Below are positions 57,087-64,000 of a DNA stretch of 64,000 bases, one piece after another. The first letter of the stretch is position 1; each line of letters opens with the position of its first letter. The stretch is from Misgurnus anguillicaudatus. Its lineage: Eukaryota; Chordata; Actinopteri; Cypriniformes; Cobitidae. The position numbers were made by a program, and so were the translations under genes. The stretch is from positions 12,116,001 through 12,180,000 of the forward strand of contig NC_073346.2 of assembly GCF_027580225.2 (NCBI RefSeq), given 5' to 3'. Under the pieces are notes generated by a model that was not told the origin of the DNA, did no database searches, and saw only the letters and a list, made by a program, of their open reading frames with translations.

Positions 57087-58485
57087 CTTTGTTTGCTAGC
57101 TGTCAATCAATCCTTCTCGCATACGGCCCCTCTAAAAAAAAAGTGTCTTACACAATTTCTAAATCAATATATGGGTTTATGTGAATGAGTAGGCAGGATG
57201 ATTTTCACATCATTTTAAAGAAAAAACTCTAGACTACTAGATTCTGTTTAGGAAAGTCTTGTTAAAACATGTTTAGTATGGGTTTTGTGGACTTATATTT
57301 TTGCTTAAAATTGACTTAAAATTTTTTGCTTTTTTAAAAACCACACATAAACCTTTTTCTCTCAAAAATACAAACATGTACATTCATGTAGCTCATATAA
57401 TATTTTAGCCCAGTTTGTGCTGAACACAGTGGTATGAGACACTTGCCATTATTATGTTTTAAAGCAACTGAAAAAAGACCAATTGTAAGAGCATGTCAGA
57501 ACCTCTGACAGTGTCCCAAAATGGTCGGACCCCAGAGGGTTAACCTAGGTTTTATGTATATAAGCAGAAAATGCGACTTTAAAGGAGATGTTTGTGAAAG
57601 CCCTTGTTTTGTTTGTTCATCCATTGTTTGAGTCATCATTTGTTTTTTATCCTTGAACATTATGTGTAGGATTTTTTATGTGTAATTTATTAGAGTGTAT
57701 CATTAAAGCTTTTTCCCCATTGGGGGCGCAAAACTCAATCTCGTTTAGGGCAACCAAAGGAATAGAGCCAGCCCTGCATATGCATTTGTAGGTGATTCCC
57801 TTCCTGATGCAAAATATATGGTAGGACAGTATTTAAATGTTTCACCCAATGCAATTTACTAAGGGTTGGCTGCAATTGTTGCTACTAGGAGGTATTGCCG
57901 AGATCGGAGAGCACATGGTAAAAGGAGATAATTTTTTAAAACATGTATCAATTAGTTTGAAATGCTAGAAGAACAAATTATCCAAAAATATTATTGCGAA
58001 GCCATGTTATTTTTCCAATTTGCAGGAGGAATCAAAAGACAACTTGGGGCACTGGGAGGAGTCACACAATATCAGGTGTTTCAAAACGTCTCGCAACCCT
58101 TCATTTTTGTCCTCCACTGTTTTTCAGTATACTCCGGCATCGTTAGCATTATATGCAGAACTAAGCATATAATATCATATAATATTGCCAAATCGCCTGT
58201 AAGGTCGAACAAAATAAGAGTGTCTGAATATTTGCACAGCTTTTATTACATAGCTTTGGTAAAAGAAATGAGCTGTTGCATCTGTGTTATACAATTTGTG
58301 CTTCTAAGCAAATTAACCGCAGATATTACCACTCTCGTCAACTGTTTCTTTTTTATTGGGGGGGGGTTCTCATGCTAATTTGCCCCATTTAGTAAATATG
58401 GTCCTATTACTCCTTGCACATGACTGTAGATCCTGTAGTCTGTGTAAGGTATCTCTTCATGAACTGTAATCTGCTGATGGTTTTT

Positions 58486-59612
58486 TCATGAGTCTGAAAT
58501 GGTGCCCCTACATTTCTCTCCTACAAACACATAGAGAATGGGATTTAAGCAGCTGTGTGAGTAAGCCAGAGCTTCTGTGATCAGAAGACTGTTGTCATAT
58601 GATGTTTTTATGAGTTTATTTAGCTCCAATGCTTTCACAAAAGCTGCAATATTATATGGAGTCCAACAGCAGAAGAAGGCAACCATCACTACAATGACAA
58701 GTCTCATGGACTGTTTCCTGGAAGAGGGAACTGTTAAGAATCTGTGAAGAATCATTAAGTAACAAAATCCAATTACACAAAGTAGAAGGATTACTCCTAA
58801 AACATTCATTCTAAAAATAGCAACATAATGGTGAGAGTTGTGATCATCTGTTGGAAAAGACTGACAGTATGTTTTATCATTGTGTTCATTGGTTGTCAGG
58901 TACATGAGCTCAGGAAACGATGCTGCAATAGCAATGATCCAGATGACCACACTGGCTATAATCCCATTAGCCTTTGTACTGTCTTTCCATGCACTCACAG
59001 AATGAACCACATCTAAATATCTGTCAGCACTCATCAGTACAACAAAGAAAATCCCACTGTAGAATCCAATGTGATAGACGCTTAAAATGATGGTGCACAT
59101 GGTGGTGCCTCCAAAGATCCACTGATTTCTGGCATAGTGAGCCAGGAATGGGAGAGAGAAGACCAGCAGCAGATCAGCTAAAGCCAGATTCAGGAGACAG
59201 ATGTCAGTCATGCTTCTCAGTTTTACACCCATTAAGATCACCCATAACACCAGCAGGTTACCCAGCAGACCCAACACGAAGAACAGAGAGTATAACACAG
59301 ATATGATGCTAGATGCATTATCTCGATAAACATAGGCAATCGCAAATGGATCAAGATGTTTACTGTAGTTGTCAACATAGTCGTATTCATATAAGGAAGA
59401 GGTGTTTGGCTCATCATTTTCTGGTCCATTCAAACTTAAGCAGAAAGGGAAAATATAATTTAAGCAAAGTTTATAGAGCACAGCTCCACTGTCAGTAGTG
59501 ACTAAAACATCTTCATCTAAACTGATTGTTGCAGTATAGGAACATGTACTGTAATATGGCCTCACCTAGAAGATGTAAAAGTATCCAGGTATGGGGTACT
59601 GTTGGTTACCAT
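58486..59612 (-). CDS. Chemokine receptor-like GPCR, gene C (331 aa), decaying paralogue
   Basis: Coding exons are 59612-59566 (47 nt) and 59434-58486, with the same splice sites as A and B; the protein opens MVTNSTPYLDTFTSSS. Helices are recognisable, with DRY kept (MSADRYLDVVH), TM3 Cys and ECL2 Cys (TYCQSFP) kept, and NPILY kept. Changes are: the N-terminal Cys is Tyr (AIAYVYR), its ECL3 partner is also Tyr (KTSYDN), the TM5 proline is gone (VILLLCVIG against IPLCVIG), about six residues before TM7 and three in ECL2 are deleted, and small deletions near 58503-58530 shift the frame after VGEKC, so the tail ends GTISDS without the Ser/Thr phosphosites. The remains of the old tail coding can still be read at 58430-58485. 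It is open but probably losing function. Confidence 0.85.
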
Positions 59613-59625
59613 TCTTCTCCATTGA
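59566..59625 (-). other. Gene C exon 2, with overlapping upstream ATG
   Basis: Same arrangement as genes A and B: an upstream ATG ten bases before the receptor ATG opens another frame, here closing at TAG exactly at the exon end (19 codons). Donor GTGAGG. Confidence 0.8.
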
Positions 59626-59639
59626 GACTGTGCAGAGGT

Positions 59640-60262
59640 GCTTTTAATGACAAAGATGAAAGAAAATGTGTTATTGTTGGTCTTTAATACACATAGTTAA
59701 AAGTAAAGTTGAGTATAAGAATAATTGTCTAAATAAACCATTATTCGTTTATCAATTTATACAATCTGTACATATCTCTATTTTCTATACACCTATTTTC
59801 ATTTGCACATCTACATGAGCATACAGTAGCATTTCTTATGTACACACACATCAGAAAATGTAAGGCACCACTCCAAATTAGCCTTGAATCGTCATTACTA
59901 CATGTATGTCTGTCATTGGCATGCCAAGATGTCTCAGCTCTTTTGTTCAGTAGTCTGGGCATTGATCAGGGAGTTGGCCATTTTAAGGGCTGTCTCAATC
60001 GCAAAATCCTTCCAGTGCACTGGACGTAAAAACTCCCACAATGCAACGCAAAAACCAGGGAGCATTGATGGTCCCTATGTTCCCTTATGGTACATTCACA
60101 CAGGGTTAAGCGTTAACGCTTGACGGAAGGCTTGTCTGAAGCATGGCCAACAGCCAATCACAGTGGCCGCTACACACGCTCCAGTCTTCCATAAATGTAA
60201 TTGGCTGGCCCTGCCTAGGTTATTTGCATAAGGCGATCTGATTGGCTGACGCAAGCGTTGCC
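59640..60262. other. Gene C intron 1, proximal part
   Basis: 59640-59900 matches introns of genes A and B. 59950-60050 has words of a fish repeat (gggctgtctcaatcgcaaaa). 60095-60262 has agggttaagcgttaacgctt and ggctggccctgcc, probably another repeat. No gene. Confidence 0.45.
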
Positions 60263-60269
60263 ACTTTAA

Positions 60270-60741
60270 CAACATGATCTCACAAAGTTCCGTGGGATAG
60301 TCACGGAATTTTGTGCTAATTTTTCCGTGGCATTCTCACGGATTGGTTACTCAACTGCTTTTTCCTATTTTCAAACCATTTTCGCTTCGGTTTAGGGTTA
60401 GATTTGGTGTTTGCGTTAGTATGTCACTTTAAATATTGGTTTATACTATTTTTTCTGATTTATTCTTTTATATTTTCTAAATTTTAAACAATTGTTGCCT
60501 GGCGTTGGGGTTAGAGTTGGGTTTGGGTAGGGATGTCATTTCATGTAAATCTAACCCTAAACCGAAGCAAAAATGGTAAGAAAATAGGACAAAACAGTTG
60601 AGTAACCAATCCGTGAGAATGCCACAGAAAAAGACAGTCCGTAGCAGGGCCACGGAAAAATGCGGAGATCCGTGAGAATGCCACGGAAAAATGAGCACAA
60701 AATTCCGTGACTATGTCACGGAAATTCGTGAGATCAGGTTG
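60270..60741. mobile_element. Foldback element, copy 2 of the 27768 type
   Basis: Ends caacatgatctcacaaagtt and its near-complement (…cgtgagatcaggttg), arms with ttccgtg/cacggaa words, and the same centre as 27768-28290 (cgcttcggtttagggttag in both orientations). actttaa lies on both sides (60263-60269 and 60743-60749). Confidence 0.8.
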
Positions 60742-60785
60742 TACTTTAAAAGTTGAGAAATGTTCAACTAATACCTGCGGGTGCG

Positions 60786-60840
60786 GATATGCACACGAGG
60801 AAACGAAAGATTGCGAGCTCCATTTTAAACCCTCGCGCAA
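60786..60840. repeat. Inverted-copy segment, partner at 63520-63580
   Basis: gcacacgaggaaacgaaag, attgcgagctcc and ttttaaaccctcgcgc are answered in reverse complement at 63520-63580 (gcgagggtttaaaaggagc, cacaatctttcgtttcctc). The two segments lie 2.7 kb apart and may be ends of one element. Confidence 0.7.
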
Positions 60841-61069
60841 CCCCACCTGGGTTGGCCCACATAAATGTAATATAGAATCTGAGTGTGGCTTATGTGGGGC
60901 CCAGCTGGGCAACTTACATAGGAATCCTAATTATGTGAAACATTTATTCAGTGCCGAAATAATCAAATGGCCAAAGATGCAAAAATACAAACGTTTCGGG
61001 CTTAGCCCATCATCAATGTAATTAGTCCACCTGACTCTGTGACGTAACCTATATATACCACAGAAAAAG

Positions 61070-61405
61070 CACGCTCTCCTCTACGCTTGAGTCGTACACG
61101 AGGGATCACTAACATAGCCTGGTCAGATGAGCGAAGATTTCTGAGAGGAGAGTAGAGATGTAGGAGTTCAGATAGATATAGGGGAGCGGTATTATGAAGA
61201 GACTTATAAACAAAGAGTAGAATTTTAAAATCTATTCTCTGAGAAATCGGCAACCAGTGTAAAGATTTGAGAATCGGAGTAATGTGTTCAGATTTACGGG
61301 AACTAGAAAGAAATCTGGCAGCGGCATTTTGAACTAGCTGAAGTTGCTTGATCTAAAATTTAGATATACCACAATATAAAGAGTTGCAGTAATCTAAGCA
61401 GCACA
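61070..61405 (-). pseudogene. LINE reverse-transcriptase C-terminal fragment
   Basis: Read on the minus strand: [15 protein letters not shown] (about 61345-61300), then HWLPISQRIDFKILLFVYKS, LYLSELLHLY, LRSSDQAMLVIPRV and GERAFS. This is the thumb/connection part of an L2/CR1/Rex-type LINE, different from the two L2 copies above. The rest is missing. Confidence 0.75.
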
Positions 61406-61459
61406 ACCTATTGTAGCACCGATTTATCGCGCTGTACTGATTAACAAGTATCCAGTGGA

Positions 61460-62110
61460 GCAGCGAGATCACTTAAGAGAAAGAAGTACACTGGAACGTA
61501 TGAGGCGAATCTATTACTGGCCCACAATGGCTAAGGATGTTCAAAATTGGATCTAAGAATGCAAATGTTGTACTCTTGCAAAGGATGTCTTCCCTAAAAT
61601 TAGGACCCCAATGACCTGTACTAATGTGTCTGTACCTCTAGAAGTTCTTGCTATGGATAACACTGTATTAGAGGAATCTGTAGGAGGATATGAGAATGTT
61701 CTTGTCCTAGCCGACATGTTCACTCGTTTCACGGTTGCAGTGCCAACCAAGAATCAGACTGCTCTAACTACAGCAAAAGCTCTTCTGCAGTATTGGTTCG
61801 TTCACTATGGATGTCCAACACGACTACATTCTGTTCAAGTCGATGTTTTGAAATTAATGTCATCAAAGAGTTGTGTAAAGTCTATGGAATTGGAAAGAGT
61901 CATACAACTCCATATCATTCACATGGTAACTCCCAGTGCGAAAGATTTAACAGAACCATGCATGATATATTGAGAACATGACCACCAGAAAAGAAAAAGA
62001 ACTGGAAACAATATCTACCTTTGGAGTTGGTCATGGCCTATAATAGTTGAATCCATACTTCTACTGGCTATTTGCCATTCTACTTGATGTTTGGCAGAGA
62101 TGCTCGCCAA
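61460..62110 (+). pseudogene. Ty3/gypsy integrase remains
   Basis: The zinc-binding part reads ERMRRIYYWPTMAKDVQNWI, a stop, then ECKCC. The catalytic core follows with the first Asp in [29 protein letters not shown] and [10 protein letters not shown]. Then, in another frame, [15 protein letters not shown] gives the catalytic Glu, and YNS/GYLPFYLMFGRDA follows with stops. The second Asp region (normally H-S-D-x-G) is garbled (HSVQVD). Multiple stops and at least one frameshift make it dead. Confidence 0.8.
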
Positions 62111-63700
62111 TGAATATCCTCGATGGGAGAGATGTAGAGGACAGTGATATCTGGATGACTGGGTGAAACAGCACGTCATAATAGAGGTACCTTGCCAGTC
62201 AGGTAAAGGACTGATTATGTCTTAAACTAATTCCAAATTTTGTATATAACATTTTTAAGTTGAATGACTTTGAATGTTTTCACTGTTGTATTGATGTTTT
62301 TCACTGAAAAGTGTACTATTCTCTGTCTTTCTTATCCAGTGTTTATTTGTTCAAACGAACATAGAACATAGTAGATGTCACAGTGTTATTTGAGGAAAGC
62401 CTGTTGAGCCGTCAGACAGGGCTGTGTATTGTTCGTCTTCCCGATGCATCACCTGCACGTGGTACTGCAGCCTTGTTGGATCACGCTGTCATTGTAATGA
62501 TCACAGGTCGCAGAAGAGACCATCCCTGGACGTCATTCAGAGTCCACAAATTGAGATTGGTGATGTACAATATTTAGATTTTTCTACTGAACACTGGTAA
62601 GCAAATCATTGAGTGAGTGAACTGTTGGATGGTATTACTATCATTCAGGAAAGTGCACATTTTGCCAAAGAAATCAGAGACCTTTTCTGTGCACAATTGC
62701 ATTATTTTTTTGAACCTGGAGTTTAAAAATGTAATTTTCTCCTGGAACTTGATTTACCCGATCCTAAAGGTGAATTGGACTGAATAATCGGTAACTTCAT
62801 TTAAAACAAGTTGCTTTGAATTACTGTTCATGTGAAATCTGTGATTATAATTCAAGGTTTTAAGTGAATTCCCTGTGTATGTATAATGTTGTGTTATTCT
62901 TGAAGATTTGAATTAAGCTTACTGTGTATATAGTATTTAGTGAGATAAGAATTCATTCAGAAAAGAGTGTTGCACAGATTTATATTTCAATTTGATTGGT
63001 CTTATACAGATATTGAAACAAATCTGTTGATTTTAGTTTATTTATTTATTTTTGTTTGTTATTTTACTTTGCTATTTTTTTGAATAAGTAAAGTTTAATA
63101 CTCTTGTCATCAGTAGGCTTGAGATTCTTTTCTTAAGCGACTATTATTTTTTTGTGATATGGAAATTGGTCACAAGAATTACACAAGAATTTTAGTGGCA
63201 TTAAATTTCCATATGATAAAATTCTTATTAAAAGTAATATAACTTGACTGTGAAGTATATCATTATTGTTAAAATGACTTGTATAGTGATATAACATTTA
63301 GCTCATCGCCCATCCTTATATTCGCTATTAGCAAGCCATGTTGACAGGTTAGTGTTAATCTAACAGCTTTTTTCGTGCAGATGTTATTCTGAATGATTCT
63401 AGATTTATGTAACAACTTCAGCAGTGTTTTAGAAAAATGTGTTCTCTCTGTAGTTGGTGACCTAAAGTGGTGGGGGGGCTGCAGTAACTCATAGCCCTGG
63501 GGCCCAGTGATCTCTTAATGCGGTCCTGCGTGTGCGAGGGTTTAAAAGGAGCTCACAATCTTTCGTTTCCTCACGTGCAGATCTTTTAAACTCTCGCAAT
63601 TACAATTAGGCATGTATGTGTGTATCAGTGATGGGCTCGGTTCTTTTAGGCACATATATGCCATCTTAAAAAAAAAAAACGTAGTTTGTTGTGGTCTTAC
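62111..63700. other. Gene C intron 1, distal part; possible gypsy 3' end
   Basis: Non-coding. 62390-62580 may be the C-terminus of the gypsy polyprotein in broken frames. 63040-63125 (aagtaaagtttaatactctt) and the G-run at 63465-63480 (gtggtgggggggctgcag) have the style of LTR and polypurine tract, but no LTR pair could be matched. Confidence 0.35.
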
Positions 63701-63760
63701 CTCAGCTGTAAATCAGTAGAATTCATTCTCTGATGGTTGAATCCAATGACTTCTGTTTGT
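63701..63760 (-). other. Gene C non-coding exon 1
   Basis: Minus-strand end ATTTACAGCTGAG followed by donor GTAAGACC, same as the exon 1 of genes A and B. The intron to exon 2 is about 4.1 kb, lengthened by transposons. Confidence 0.65.
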
Positions 63761-64000
63761 AAGACGAACATCGAAAGTGTTTAAAACAATGCATTAGATA
63801 ATGTTTTAAATGTAGGTTTGATACGAGTCTAAACATTCAGTCCTGTCATTCTTAATTGTAAGCATCAGGGAAGTGCAACATACCAAAGTAAACAAATATT
63901 GCAAATGTGCATACCTAGTGGAGGAGCCAGAGGAGTGTCCCTGACATCTGACTGGCCACCCCAAATTTAATGCGCTACTTTACTTTACTTTAATCAATTT
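63761..64000. other. Upstream flank of gene C
   Basis: No gene. At 63913-63975 (ctagtggaggagccagagg, ctggccaccccaaattta) the wording recalls the end of the hAT element at 3737 and may be the start of a related copy running out of the window. Confidence 0.35.

Larger units (their letters stand above)
55271..58406. mobile_element. 3.1-kb element with long inverted ends
   Basis: The left end (gggccagagttactaaacga, ggcaaattagcgagc, then gacgttttgaaacacctgg at about 55530) is answered in reverse at the right (ccaggtgtttcaaaacgtc-type words at about 58072, gctaatttgcccc at 58376, tttagtaaatatggtcc to 58406). Inverted arms are about 300 bases each. No transposase. The duplication is unclear (TTA/TAT at the edges would suit Harbinger). 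It contains a small spliced ORF (56091-56832). The 138-aa ORF at 57962-58378 lies mostly in the right arm. Confidence 0.6.

Noticed and set aside
57962..58378. 138-aa plus ORF
   Set aside because: Mostly the right inverted arm of the element at 55271-58406; no domain.
1..64000. CRISPR arrays, operons, ribosome-binding sites
   Set aside because: The repeats are dispersed eukaryotic elements and the genes have introns; there is no prokaryotic organisation.

Overview
The window looks like teleost fish nuclear DNA, most likely cyprinid. The evidence is intron-bearing genes with vertebrate splice signals, three chemokine-receptor GPCR genes, and a dense load of fish repeats: DIRS, Ty3/gypsy, Ty1/copia, L2 LINEs, Tc1/mariner, hAT, PIF/Harbinger, CACTA-like elements and tRNA-derived SINEs. 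No prokaryotic operon, CRISPR array or viral genome is visible. The species call rests on remembered repeat types and was not checked by a search. || Host genes: three paralogous CC-type chemokine-receptor genes lie in tandem, all on the minus strand: gene A (coding 13467-14712), gene B (20172-28827) and gene C (58486-59612). Each has a non-coding first exon, a short second exon with the start codon, and one large exon with all seven transmembrane helices. All splice junctions keep frame, giving predicted proteins of 374, 373 and 331 residues. A and B look intact. C has lost an extracellular cysteine pair, the TM5 proline and the cytoplasmic tail. || Duplication units: sequence to the right of gene A (about 17.0-19.4 kb) recurs to the right of gene B (about 40.6-41.6, 43.05-43.2 and 47.4-47.8 kb). 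A further copy of part of it sits at 5.65-6.35 kb. The receptors therefore spread as multi-kilobase units, and another receptor probably lies left of the window. || Layout: 0-3.6 kb, a DIRS element inside a gypsy fragment; 3.7-4.85, a hAT element with perfect 8-bp duplication; 6.7-10.3, a decayed DNA transposon holding a DD37E Tc1-like element and a THAP-derived palindrome; 13.5-15.8, gene A; 20.2-30.4, gene B, whose second intron holds a 7.4-kb nest of a DNA transposon, Harbinger MITE, solo LTR, L2 LINE and two foldbacks; 31.3-39.6, one old Tc1-like element split into three pieces by copia, THAP-bearing and hAT insertions; 44.4-47.3, a second L2 copy with a 128-bp minisatellite; 48-54.6, a gypsy element split by a Harbinger and by an element carrying a SAMD3-like gene fragment, then a second LTR with a primer-binding site; 55.3-58.4, a long-TIR element with a tiny two-exon ORF; 58.5-63.8, gene C, whose first intron holds LINE and gypsy integrase remains. 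|| All coordinates and alignments were read by eye. Transposon boundaries backed by target-site duplications are firm to the base; others are approximate.
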